NCBI GenBank assembly: GCA_050701635.1
Contig: JBOGDF010000083.1
Location: 1 to 17,198 of the forward strand
Length of the DNA stretch: 17,198 nucleotides
Reading direction: 5' to 3'
Origin: WHSM01 sp050701635
GTDB taxonomy: Bacteria; Actinomycetota; Actinomycetes; Mycobacteriales; Micromonosporaceae
Shown here in pieces: positions 6,773 to 15,151 of the stretch (position 1 is its first letter; each line of letters starts with the position of its first letter). The notes under the pieces are model-generated. The model had not been told where the DNA came from. It ran no database searches and was given only the letters and a program-made list of their open reading frames with translations. Made by a program: the position numbers and the translations under genes.

Positions 6773-9222
6773 GCGGCGGCGTACTGGCGGTCAAGCTGCG
6801 CCGGGACCTGCGGGCGAGCTGGTCGCGGTTCGTGCTGATGGCGGTCGCGATCACGGTCAGCCTGGTGGTGTTCGGCGGGGTGCTGTTCGCGTACGGCGCC
6901 AGCGCCCGGGAGACCGGTCGCGCGTACCTCGACACCGCGCCGGCCTCGGCGACGATCCTGCTGGACCGCGGCGTGCCGGCGGCGGAGATGGCGGAGATCG
7001 CGACCCGGGCTGGTGAGCTGCCGGGGGTGATCGAGGCGGCCGGGCGTACCCAGTTCACCAGTGCCGTCACGGTGGCGGGCGAGCGGCGTACCCAACAGTT
7101 GCAGGTCTTCGTCGCCGCGCCGGACGATCCGATGCGGCTGGCGCGGGTCGAGGTGAAGGGCGGCAGCTGGCCGCCAGCGCCGGGAGAGATCCTGCTCGAC
7201 CGGGACAGCCTGACGCTGCTCGGCCTCGCGGTCGGCGACACCCTCACCGTCGAGACCCCGACCGGACAGCCCGCGCGGGTACGCGTCGCCGGCGTCGCGT
7301 ACGACCCGGCCCTGGCTCCCGCGCCGCAGGAGCAGACCGGCCACGGCTACCTGTCGACCGCGACCCTCGCGGCGTCGGAGCCTGCCGCCGCGCTGCTGGA
7401 CCAGCTGAAGTTGCATATCGCGGACGACGGGCAGAGCACGCCGAGCCGGGACCGGGAGGCGGTCGTCGCCGCCGCCAGCGAGGTCGGCGAGTGGCTGCAG
7501 CGGGAGTACGGCATGGCGGTACGCGAGATCCAGGTCCCCGAGCCGTACGCCCATCCGCACCAGGGGCAGGCCGACGCGCTGCTGCTCTCGTTGCTGGCCG
7601 GCGGCGCGGTGGCGCTGCTGCTCAGCACCATCCTGGTGGCGACCATGCTGAACGGGCTGTTCACCCAGCAGATCCCGCAGATCGGCATCCTGAAGGCGGT
7701 CGGCGCGCGGTCCGGGCGGATCGGCCGGTTCTACCTCACGATGACGCTGATCGTGGCGGCGGCCGCGACCGTGCTGGCGGTGCCCCTCGGGATCGCGGTC
7801 GGCCGCGCCGGGACCGCCGCGGTGCTGCAGTTCCTCGGGATCGAAGCGCGGAGTCTCGCCGCGCCCTGGTGGACGTACGTGATCGTGCTCGCCGCGGGGC
7901 TGCTGTTGCCGCCGGCGATGGCGCTGGTCCCGCTGGTGAAGACCAGCCGCACCACCGTACGGGCCGCGATCGACCACCACGCCGGCGCGAACCCGCGCGC
8001 GACCAGCCGGCTGCTGGCCCGGATGGGACGCCTACCCGGCCTGGACCGGGGGCTGCTGATGGCGCTGCGCAACACGATGCGGCGCCCGGCCAGGTTCGTG
8101 TTGACCGTGGGGCTGCTGGCCAGCGCCGGCATGGTGTTCGTGGCGGGACTGTCCACTGGGGACGGTCTGCGCGCGATGGTGAGCGAGTCCGGCGAGCAGC
8201 GCAGCTGGGATGTCGAGGTACGGCTGGCCACGCCGATCCCGGTCGACACGCTCACCGGCATCGCCGGCCGGGTGCGCGCCGTCGACCGGGTCGAGCCGTG
8301 GACGATCGTCAAGGCCGGAGTGGCCGGCCCGCGGCAGATCCCGGTGTCGCGTACCTACCCGGACCAGGGGCACGGCGGGATCGCGGTGACCGCCGTCCCG
8401 TCCAGCGCCCGGTTCACGCCGCCGAAGCTGCTGGAAGGCCGGTGGCTGAAGCCCGGTGAGACCGGCGCGATCGTGCTCAACCAGGTGGCGCGGGCGCTCG
8501 CCGTACCGGACGTACGGGTGGGCGACACGGTGCAGCTGTCGGTCGGCGGGAAGTCCACCCAGTGGCGGGTCGCCGGGATCGCCCAGGAGCGGGCCGGCAG
8601 CGGCGGCACGTACGTCACCGCGGAAGGCTTCGCCGCCGCGACCGGCGGGCCGGTCCGCGCCAACACGCTGCGGCTGTCCACCGACCGGCACGACGAGCGG
8701 ACCCGCCAGGCCGCCGCCGACGCCGTACGCGAGGCGCTGTCCGACGCCGGCATCGAGGTACGCTCCGCCGCCTCGGTCAGCCAGGGCGAGGCGGTCGCGG
8801 AAGGGCACACCGGCCCGATCATCGCGATCGTGGTGGCGATCGCGGTCGCCATGGGGCTGATCGGCTGCATCGGGCTGGCGTCCACGATGAGCACCAACAT
8901 CCTGGAGCGGACCCGCGAGTTCGGCGTACTGCACGCCATCGGAGCCCGCCCGAAGGTGGTACGCCGGGTGGTGGTCGCGGAGGGCGTGTTCCTGGCGCTG
9001 GCGAGCTGCGTGGTGGCGGTGGTGCCGGCGCTGGTGCTCACCGCCGCGATGGGCGCCGGGATCGGCAACCTCTTCATGTACGCCGCGCTGCCGTACCGGA
9101 TCTCGCTGCTCGGGGCGGTGCTGTGGATCGTGATCGTGGTGGTGGGCGCCGTCCTGGCCACCGAGGCCGCCGCCTCCCGGGCCGCTCGCCTCACCGTACG
9201 GGAGGCCTTAACGTACCTGTGA
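6769..9222 (+). CDS. FtsX/MacB-type ABC transporter permease
   Basis: The 817-aa membrane protein belongs with the preceding ATPase. An N-terminal helix (about 18-42) is followed by an extracytoplasmic MacB-like periplasmic-core region (about 45-260). Then come a first FtsX domain with helices near 262-290, 323-350 and 365-390, a further helix near 442-462, a second external domain (about 463-680), and a second FtsX domain with helices near 683-705, 730-760 and 778-802. This duplicated layout is typical of single-gene permeases in Gram-positive bacteria. Such systems often confer resistance to envelope-active peptides or handle lipoproteins; the substrate cannot be read from the sequence. No hairpin separates its end from the convergent gene 27 bp away. 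Confidence 0.94.
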
Positions 9223-9249
9223 TGGTGACGTGGCCAAAGCGCCCCGGGC

Positions 9250-10005
9250 CTAGGCGACCGGCTCGGCGACCGGCACGTACACCCGCCGCAGGTACGGGCG
9301 CTGGATCACCACCGCCACGCTCCGGTGCCCGTCGAAGACGTCTTCCAGCTCGCCGGTGACGGTCAGCTCGAGCTCGCCGACCTTGTCGATCCCCATCGGG
9401 ACGCTGCGTACCAGGTCGATCACCTGGTCCTCCTGGTACCACCGGACGATGTCGGGATTCGCCGCGGCCTGCAGCTCCAGGTTGGGCTGCTCGGCGGTCA
9501 CCCACATCACCGCGCCGCCCTGCTCGTACCCGAGGGTGAGGTGCACCTCGCCGCTGTCGGCCACGGCGGAGAAGCTCTCCTGCACCCGGGTCTCGCCGCG
9601 CCGCTTCTTGGTGAAGCGCTGCGACCTGGTCACCTCGGCGAGCACGCTGTCGGCGTACTTGCCCGGGACGCTGTCCGGGTCCTCGGTGTATGCGTGCAGG
9701 TGCATGTGGGCGAGGGTGCCGGTATCGCGGTGGCGGGCCTGCGAGACGAAGGCGACGTAGCTGAGCTGGCTGAGCCCGGTGGCCGGGCCGTCGGCGGTGT
9801 GGACGGCGTGCACCTCGTGGAACGGGACCAGCAGGTTCGCGCCGCGCAGCGACGTACCCCGAAGATCATCTCCTGTGTACGGGGCCAGCTCCCAGCCGTC
9901 CGGGAGCCGGCGCTGCAACGCGTCCGGGTTGGCTTCCACGGCGAGCATCGTGCGGCTGCCGGCGATCCCGTCGGAGTACGTCAGGTCGGATCGGGTGCTG
10001 TCCAT
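9250..10005 (-). CDS. Conserved protein of uncertain family, possibly acetoacetate-decarboxylase-like
   Basis: The 251-aa soluble protein starts at the ATG at 10005, preceded by GAGGGAG; the frame is open further upstream but without coding character. It has no signal peptide or membrane segment. Visible features are ALQRRLPDGWELAPY (about 30-44), a LVPFHEVHAV segment, a HMHLHAYTEDPDSVPGKY segment with clustered His, and a late VVIQRPYLRRVYVPV strand. The pattern of a small-molecule-binding beta barrel recalls acetoacetate decarboxylase superfamily proteins, but I do not see a secure catalytic lysine context, so this is a weak suggestion. It is divergent from an HxlR regulator across 128 bp containing two inverted repeats, so it is probably the regulated target and may act on a toxic metabolite. 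Confidence 0.75.
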   Translation of the reverse strand: MDSTRSDLTYSDGIAGSRTMLAVEANPDALQRRLPDGWELAPYTGDDLRGTSLRGANLLVPFHEVHAVHTADGPATGLSQLSYVAFVSQARHRDTGTLAHMHLHAYTEDPDSVPGKYADSVLAEVTRSQRFTKKRRGETRVQESFSAVADSGEVHLTLGYEQGGAVMWVTAEQPNLELQAAANPDIVRWYQEDQVIDLVRSVPMGIDKVGELELTVTGELEDVFDGHRSVAVVIQRPYLRRVYVPVAEPVA

Positions 10006-10059
10006 GGGGGTCTCCCTCGTGGCTCGGCGCCTGCGGTTGCCCGGGGCGCTCCAGATACG

Positions 10060-10127
10060 AACAGTTGCTTGAAGAAACTGAACCGTACAACAGGTCAGTC
10101 TCGTCACGCAACTGTTTGCGGTACGCT
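10060..10127. promoter_or_regulatory. Divergent promoter region with nested inverted repeats
   Basis: AACAGTTGC (10060-10068) and GCAACTGTT (10108-10116) form a perfect 9-bp inverted repeat. Nested between them is an imperfect one (ACTGAACC, 10077-10084, with AGGTCAGT, 10092-10099). TACGCT (10122-10127) is a -10 candidate 6 nt before the HxlR ATG, which has no SD. For the opposite gene a minus-strand pair TTGCGT / TACGGT with 18-bp spacing is possible. The repeats are well placed for autoregulation and control of the divergent gene by the HxlR dimer. Confidence 0.5.
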
Positions 10128-10133
10128 GGTTGC

Positions 10134-10598
10134 ATGCTGCACTCCAGGTATCCGGACCAGGTCTGCTCGATCGCGCGCACCCTCGAGGTGATCGGGGAGC
10201 GCTGGTCGCTGCTGATCGTCCGTGACGCGCTGGCGGGGCTGAGCCGGTTCGAGGAGTTCCAGCGCAGCCTCGGGGTGGCGAGAAACGTGCTCTCGGCACG
10301 GCTCGAGCACCTGGTCGCCGAAGGCGTGTTGGCGCGCACCCCGTACGGCCCGAGCGGCCGCCGGCAGGCGTACCGGCTCACCGACAAGGGCCGCGAGCTG
10401 GCGACCCCGGTGATCGCGCTGATGAGCTGGGGCGACCGGCACTATCTCGCGCCGGGCGGGCCGCCGCGCCAGGTCGAACACGCCGGCTGCGGCGGGGAGA
10501 TCGAGCCCCGGCTGGTGTGCGCCGACGATGGCCGCGCGGTCGGCGTATCCGACGTCAAAGTGCTGCCCGGGCCAGGCTGGCCGCACCCGCACGACTGA
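10134..10598 (+). CDS. HxlR family winged-helix transcriptional regulator
   Basis: The 154-aa protein starts at the ATG at 10134, giving the typical family N-terminus with Cys11 just before SIARTLEVIGERWSLLIVRD (12-31). The recognition region is RFEEFQRSLGVARNVLSARL (about 38-57), and the wing is YGPSGRRQAYRLTDKGREL (71-89). Two more cysteines (119 and 129) lie in the C-terminal HAGCGG...VCADDG segment. In characterised relatives such as YodB, HypR and QorR, the N-terminal Cys senses quinones, hypochlorite or electrophiles, so redox sensing is plausible here but not shown. It is divergent from the 251-aa protein gene, with likely operators between. An upstream in-frame ATG at 10065 would run through the operator and is rejected. 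Confidence 0.93.
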   Translation: MLHSRYPDQVCSIARTLEVIGERWSLLIVRDALAGLSRFEEFQRSLGVARNVLSARLEHLVAEGVLARTPYGPSGRRQAYRLTDKGRELATPVIALMSWGDRHYLAPGGPPRQVEHAGCGGEIEPRLVCADDGRAVGVSDVKVLPGPGWPHPHD

Positions 10599-10680
10599 CG
10601 CCCCCGCCGCCTCCGCACGGTTGACCCGCTGTCTCGACCCGTCACCCGCCACCGTCATCGAGTAGGTGGGCTTTCGGCAG

Positions 10681-10736
10681 GCACTGTCCACACTGCGGCT
10701 GGGAAGCCGATTCCCAGCGCCGCACGATGGACAATG
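10681..10736. terminator. Long imperfect hairpin between convergent genes
   Basis: Paired blocks are GCA/TGC, TGTCCA (10685-10690) with TGGACA (10728-10733), TGCGGC (10694-10699) with GCCGCA (10719-10724), and TGGGAA (10700-10705) with TTCCCA (10711-10716), around a 5-nt loop. It sits between the HxlR gene and the GH3 gene, so a bidirectional terminator is likely. The rest of the 163-bp gap (10599-10680 and 10737-10761) holds nothing I recognise. Confidence 0.65.
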
Positions 10737-10761
10737 CTTCCCGGCCGGCCGGGGAGTGGGG

Positions 10762-13035
10762 TCAGCGGACGGTGAAGGTTGCGGTCTGGTCGCCGACCAC
10801 CATCCGGTACGCACCGGGCGCCACCCGGCGATCGCCGGCGCCTCCGATGTCGCCGACGGTGACGGCGAGCCGGGACACCGGCACGTCGACCTGTACGGTG
10901 GCGCGTTCCCCGGCGTCGAGGCGGATCCGGGCGAAGCCGACCAGCCGTTTCGCCGGCGCCAGCACGGTGCTGACCGGCTGCGAGACGTACACCGGCACCA
11001 CCAGGTCGCCGGCCACGCCGCCGGTGTTGGCGACCGGGACGCTGACCCGGATCCGGTCCCGCGCCCCGACCGTGTCACGGTCCAGCGCCGGCTTCCCCGT
11101 GGTGTACGAGGTGTACGACAGCCCCGCCCCGAACGCGTACGCGGCGTGGTAGTTCGACTCGGGCCCGCCGTTGGTGCCGGGCAGCTGCTGGTAGTGCAGC
11201 GGGTCGTTGCCGAGGGCCTTCGGCCACGACACCGGGAGCCGGCCGCTCGGGTTCACCGCGCCGTACAGCACGTCGGCCACCCCGTCGCCGCCCTCGGTGC
11301 CGGGCAGCCACGCCATCACCAGCGCGTCCGGCTCCGCCGCCTCGCCGAGCACCAGCGGCCGTCCGGCCACCACTACCTCGACCACCGGCGTGCCGGTGCC
11401 CTTCAGCGCCTTCACCAGCGCCTGCTGGTCCGCGGCGAGTACGGGGCGCGGCGTGTCCGCCGGGCCTTCCGAGCCGGGCTTCTCACCGACCACCACGACC
11501 ACCACATCGGCGTCCGGCGCGGCGGCGACCGCCTTGCCCGGGTCCGGCTCGTGGCTGACGGCGGCCCCGGCCGGCGCGTGCGCCTTCAGCCCTTCCACGA
11601 TCGTGGTCCCCGGTACGTCCACCCCGTCCGGTACGCCCTGCCACCCGATCGACCAGCCGCCCAGCTGGTTCGGCATCGAGTCCGCGCTCGGCCCCGTGAC
11701 CAGCACCTTCTTCGCTCCGGTCACCGGCAGCGCGCCGTCCTGGTTGCGCAGCAGCACCAGCGACTCCGCGGCGGCGCGCCGGGCGAGTGCGGTGTCGCGT
11801 ACCGCGTCGTCGGCCTCGTCGGGGTCGACGTACGGCTTGTCGAACAGGCCGAGCTGGAACTTCAGCGCCAGCACCCGCGACACCGCCTGGTCCAGCCGGG
11901 CCCGCGTGATCAGGCCGCGTTCGAGCGCGGTGAGCAGGCTGGCGTGGAAGTCCCGGTCGTCCGGCGGCAGCATCGTGAGGTCGACCCCGGCGTTGACCGC
12001 CTTCGCGATCGCGCTCGGGTAGTCGGCGGCGACGTGGTACGCGGACTGCAGCGCGCGTACGTCGTTCCAGTCGCTCACCACCAACCCCTTGAACCCCCAC
12101 TGCCCCCGCAGTACGTCGGTGAGCAGGTACCGGGAGGCGTGCGCCGGGATGCCGTTGACCGCGCCGGAGTTGACCATCACGGTCAGTGCCCCCGCGTCGA
12201 TCGCCTGCCGGTACGGCGGCAGCAGCGTGTCCTGCAGATACCGCATCGACAGGTCCGACGGCACCCGGTCGTGGCCGTTGCCCGGTTCGGAGTAGCCGGC
12301 GAAGTGCTTGACGGTGCCGGCGATCCGCCGTCCGCTGGAGCCGTCCTGGTAGCCCTTCACGCTGGCGGCGGCCAGCGTGCCGGCGAGCAGCGGGTCTTCG
12401 GCGTACGTCTCGTAGTAGCGGCCCCACCGGTGGTCGCGGGCGATGTCGGCGACCGGGGCGTAGTTCCAGGTGGTGCCGGTCGCCGCGGTGGCGCGCTGGG
12501 TGGAGCGGGCGACGTCGGTGACCAGCGCCGGATCCCAGGTCGCCCCGAGCCCGACCTGGTGCGGGAACATCGTCGCGCCGAGCACGTTGTTGTGCCCGTG
12601 TACGGCGTCGACGCCGTACACGATCGGGATCCGCAGCCGGGAGTGCTCGATCGCGTACCGCTGGATCGCGTTGGTCATCAGCGCCCAGTCCCGCGGCGTG
12701 TTCTTCGCCGGCGGCATCCCGCCGCCGGAGAGGATCGACCCGACCTGCTGGTCGGCGAACACCTCCTCGAGGCAGCGCGGGTTGAGCTCGCCGCCGCTCC
12801 ACGTACATCCGTCGCCCTGTAGCCGGGCGACCGCGATCAGCTGCAGCTGGCCGGCCTTCTCGGCGATCGTCATCCGCCCCAGCAGGTCCGTCACGCGCGC
12901 TTGCACGCTCGCCCGGGGGTCAAGGTAGACGGCCTTGCCCGCGGTCGCCGGACCGGTGAGCGCGGCGAGTACGACGAGCCCGACCACCACCGCGACCGGC
13001 ACCCGCATCCACTTCGACCTGTGATCCGTACCCAT
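10762..13035 (-). CDS. Secreted GH3 beta-glucosidase/exo-glucanase
   Basis: The 757-aa enzyme starts at the ATG at 13035: GAGGAG sits 7 nt upstream of it, whereas the ATG at 13050 has no SD. A Sec signal peptide (core VAVVVGLVVLAAL) ends near ATA at 30-32. The GH3 N-terminal barrel contains MTIAEKAGQLQ, YGVDAVHGHNN, the substrate-binding KHF (Lys243, His244) and the nucleophile Asp322 in GLVVSDWNDV. The C-terminal alpha/beta sandwich begins near AAAESLVLLRN, and an Fn3-like domain closes the protein (about 640-757). The enzyme removes terminal beta-linked glucose from oligosaccharides outside the cell. The domain pattern resembles plant and bacterial exo-beta-1,3/1,4-glucanases; the exact linkage is not determined. 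It is divergent from a GH30 enzyme and has its own strong promoter. Confidence 0.93.
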   Translation of the reverse strand: MGTDHRSKWMRVPVAVVVGLVVLAALTGPATAGKAVYLDPRASVQARVTDLLGRMTIAEKAGQLQLIAVARLQGDGCTWSGGELNPRCLEEVFADQQVGSILSGGGMPPAKNTPRDWALMTNAIQRYAIEHSRLRIPIVYGVDAVHGHNNVLGATMFPHQVGLGATWDPALVTDVARSTQRATAATGTTWNYAPVADIARDHRWGRYYETYAEDPLLAGTLAAASVKGYQDGSSGRRIAGTVKHFAGYSEPGNGHDRVPSDLSMRYLQDTLLPPYRQAIDAGALTVMVNSGAVNGIPAHASRYLLTDVLRGQWGFKGLVVSDWNDVRALQSAYHVAADYPSAIAKAVNAGVDLTMLPPDDRDFHASLLTALERGLITRARLDQAVSRVLALKFQLGLFDKPYVDPDEADDAVRDTALARRAAAESLVLLRNQDGALPVTGAKKVLVTGPSADSMPNQLGGWSIGWQGVPDGVDVPGTTIVEGLKAHAPAGAAVSHEPDPGKAVAAAPDADVVVVVVGEKPGSEGPADTPRPVLAADQQALVKALKGTGTPVVEVVVAGRPLVLGEAAEPDALVMAWLPGTEGGDGVADVLYGAVNPSGRLPVSWPKALGNDPLHYQQLPGTNGGPESNYHAAYAFGAGLSYTSYTTGKPALDRDTVGARDRIRVSVPVANTGGVAGDLVVPVYVSQPVSTVLAPAKRLVGFARIRLDAGERATVQVDVPVSRLAVTVGDIGGAGDRRVAPGAYRMVVGDQTATFTVR

Positions 13036-13094
13036 CGACCGGCTCCTCATCGACTAGACCGGCGCACCGCGGACCAGGCCGCGGCATCGACCGC

Positions 13095-13124
13095 ACGCTA
13101 TGGCCGATAACGAGTACGTGTCAA
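13095..13124 (-). promoter_or_regulatory. Sigma-70-type promoter of the GH3 gene
   Basis: On the minus strand TTGACA (plus 13119-13124) is followed after 18 bp by TAGCGT (plus 13095-13100). This is the best -35/-10 pair in the window and predicts a leader of about 50 nt before the GH3 ATG. Confidence 0.7.
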
Positions 13125-13134
13125 TCTAAGACGT

Positions 13135-13203
13135 AAAAAAAGCCTCCCAAGTTTCTTTACAGTGCCGTTCTGTGGTGGTTTCCTGGTGGCACCCTGGGGA
13201 GGC
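13135..13203 (-). terminator. Hairpin with T7 tract between the divergent GH genes
   Basis: Read on the minus strand, GCCTCCC (13203-13197) pairs with GGGAGGC (13148-13142), followed at once by seven T (13141-13135). A nested GTGCC/GGCAC stem (13162-13166 with 13188-13192) shortens the large loop. It could block antisense transcription from entering the GH3 promoter. On the plus strand the same arm covers the GH30 SD. The TACAGT at 13158-13163 is a possible GH30 -10 box. I see no other feature in this gap. Confidence 0.4.
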
Positions 13204-13210
13204 GATGGCC

Positions 13211-15091
13211 ATGAGGTGGACCCGCGCAGCGGCATCGACGGGCCGGAAGATCGGGGTTGCCACGCTGGCGGCGGGGCTGGTCGCCGCGGGGCTGGGGCTG
13301 CTGTCCCTCCCCGCGGCGTACGCCGCCGGCGAGACCGTCAACATCGCGCTGACCACCACCTCGGACGCCGGCGGCCGTACGGTCACCCGCGGGCTGGAGC
13401 CGCAGACTCCGGGCAACTTCGGGCCACCCGGCGGCGCCGCCGACCACGTGATCGCGGTCGACGAGGGCACCACGTACCAACAGTTCGAAGGGGGCGGGGC
13501 GTCGATCACCGACAGCACCGCGTGGCTGCTGCGCGGCAGCGGCATCGTCAGCCCCACCACCCGCGACGCCGTGATGCGGGACCTGTTCGACCCGGTGAAC
13601 GGGATCGGGCTGAGCTTCCTGCGCAACCCGATGGGCGCCTCCGACCTGGCCCGCTACAACTACAACTACGACGACACCTGCTGCGACCTCGGCGACTTCT
13701 CGCTCGCCGCCGACGCCGACGTGATGGCGCTGACCAAGCAGGCCGAGCAGCTCAACTCCGCCGTCGTGGTGAAGGGCGTGCCGTGGAGCGCACCCGGCTG
13801 GATGAAGGACAACGGCACCATGACGAACATGGGCTGGCTGAAGTGGGAGTACTACCCCACGTACGCCCAGTACTTCGTCAAATACATCCAGGGGTACGCC
13901 GCCCAGGGCGTCACCATCGACTACATCTCGGTGCAGAACGAGCCCAACTGCTGCGGCGCCAACAGCAACTACCCGACGATGAGCTGGAACGCCTCCGGGC
14001 TGGTCGAGTTCACCAAGAACCACCTGTATCCGGCGTTCCGCGCCGCCGGCATCACCACGAAGGTGCTGGTGCACGACTGGAACTACGGCGACTACGGCCA
14101 GATCGGCTCCGGCATCCTCGCCGACGCGGGCGTACGCAACGACCCGCTCTTCGGCGGCATCGCCTGGCACGGCTACTTCGGTGACGTGAACACCGGATCC
14201 CAGGTGCACGACCAGTACCCCGGCGTGAAGCAGTACAGCACCGAGCACTCCGGCGGCACCTGGGTCTCCAACCAGCACGCCGAGGACATGCGCGACATCG
14301 TCAACTACACCCGCAACTGGAGCCGCAGCATCGTCAAGTGGAGCCTGGCGATCGACCAGAACCACAACCCGCACAACGGCGGCTGCGACGTCTGCACCGG
14401 GCTGATCACCGTCCACAACGGAGACAGCCGGCACGGGCAGGTGGACAAGACGATCGAGTACTACACCACCGGGCACCTGACGAAATTCGTCAAGCCGGGG
14501 GCGTACCGGATCGCGTCGACCGCGGACAGCACGATCCCGAACGTGGCGTGGAAGAACCCGAACGGGTCGAAGGCGCTGATCGCGTACAACCCGACGGATG
14601 GTGGCCGGTCGATCCGGGTGGACTGGGGCGGGCAGTCGTTCCGGTACACACTGCCGGCGCGTACCTCCGCCACCTTCACCTGGTCCGGTACGGCGGCCAC
14701 CGCTCCGACCGGGCCGATCACCGGGCTCGCCGGCAAGTGCGTCGACGTCGCCGGCGGCAACTCCGCCGACGGCACCACGGTGCAGCTCTACACCTGCAAC
14801 AACACCAACGCCCAGAAGTGGACGGTCGGCGCCGACGGTACGCTGCGCGCGCTCGGCAAGTGTCTCGATGTCTCCGGCGGCTCTACATCGGACGGAGCGA
14901 AAGTCCAGCTCTGGACGTGCAACGGCACCGGGGCGCAGCGCTGGACGTACACCTCGGCTCGGGATCTGGTGAACCCGCAGGCGAACAAGTGCCTCGACGT
15001 CACCGGCAACAACTCCGCCGACCGTACGCCGCTGCAGCTCTGGAGCTGCCACGGCGGCGCCAACCAGAAGTGGACCCTGCCGACGGCGTGA
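13211..15091 (+). CDS. Secreted GH30 glucanase with C-terminal ricin-B (CBM13-like) domain
   Basis: The 626-aa enzyme starts at the ATG at 13211, which lies 8 nt after GGGGAGG; the ATG at 13205 is too close to the SD and the GTG at 13172 is upstream of it. A signal peptide ends near AYA (36-38). The GH30 clan-A barrel has the acid/base Glu244 in SVQNEPN, the nucleophile Glu345 in YSTEHSG, and family motifs FEGGGASITDS and FLRNPMGASDLARYNYNYDD. A short beta-sandwich follows to about 495, then a ricin-type trefoil (502-626) with three repeats of the KC-(V/L)-DV...QLW-C...Q-W type, which binds sugars. GH30 enzymes of this look are often beta-1,6-glucanases or glucosylceramidase-like; I favour a beta-glucanase acting on fungal or algal walls. 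The neighbouring GH3 could finish the released oligosaccharides. Confidence 0.93.
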   Translation: MRWTRAAASTGRKIGVATLAAGLVAAGLGLLSLPAAYAAGETVNIALTTTSDAGGRTVTRGLEPQTPGNFGPPGGAADHVIAVDEGTTYQQFEGGGASITDSTAWLLRGSGIVSPTTRDAVMRDLFDPVNGIGLSFLRNPMGASDLARYNYNYDDTCCDLGDFSLAADADVMALTKQAEQLNSAVVVKGVPWSAPGWMKDNGTMTNMGWLKWEYYPTYAQYFVKYIQGYAAQGVTIDYISVQNEPNCCGANSNYPTMSWNASGLVEFTKNHLYPAFRAAGITTKVLVHDWNYGDYGQIGSGILADAGVRNDPLFGGIAWHGYFGDVNTGSQVHDQYPGVKQYSTEHSGGTWVSNQHAEDMRDIVNYTRNWSRSIVKWSLAIDQNHNPHNGGCDVCTGLITVHNGDSRHGQVDKTIEYYTTGHLTKFVKPGAYRIASTADSTIPNVAWKNPNGSKALIAYNPTDGGRSIRVDWGGQSFRYTLPARTSATFTWSGTAATAPTGPITGLAGKCVDVAGGNSADGTTVQLYTCNNTNAQKWTVGADGTLRALGKCLDVSGGSTSDGAKVQLWTCNGTGAQRWTYTSARDLVNPQANKCLDVTGNNSADRTPLQLWSCHGGANQKWTLPTA

Positions 15092-15113
15092 ACCGGCAGG
15101 TCCGCGCGGGAGG

Positions 15114-15135
15114 TCCCCAGCGCTACGGATGGGGA
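15114..15135. terminator. Weak hairpin between GH30 and the XRE regulator
   Basis: TCCCCA (15114-15119) and TGGGGA (15130-15135) form a 6-bp stem with a 10-nt loop in the 60-bp gap between convergent genes. It is short and has no T-run. Confidence 0.3.
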
Positions 15136-15151
15136 GCGTGCCCTACAAGCG

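Noticed and set aside
9223..9249. Terminator between the permease and the convergent 251-aa gene
   Set aside because: The 27-bp gap has only GGCC/GGCC-type chance pairings and no stable stem.
10666..12822. 718-codon open frame opposite the GH3 gene
   Set aside because: It has no SD or recognisable domain, and Arg/Val/His-rich composition typical of a shadow of the GH3 frame, whose catalytic residues are intact.
13036..13050. Upstream ATG at 13050 as GH3 start
   Set aside because: It has no SD of its own; GAGGAG lies between it and the ATG at 13035, at the right distance for the latter.
13149..13161. AAGTTTCTTTACA as half of a GAAA/TTTC-type sugar-regulator operator
   Set aside because: Only one half-site is present and no symmetric partner is found, so no operator was called.
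13172..13207. GTG 13172 or ATG 13205 as GH30 start
   Set aside because: The GGGGAGG is downstream of the first and only 2 nt from the second; ATG 13211 has correct spacing and begins a normal signal peptide.
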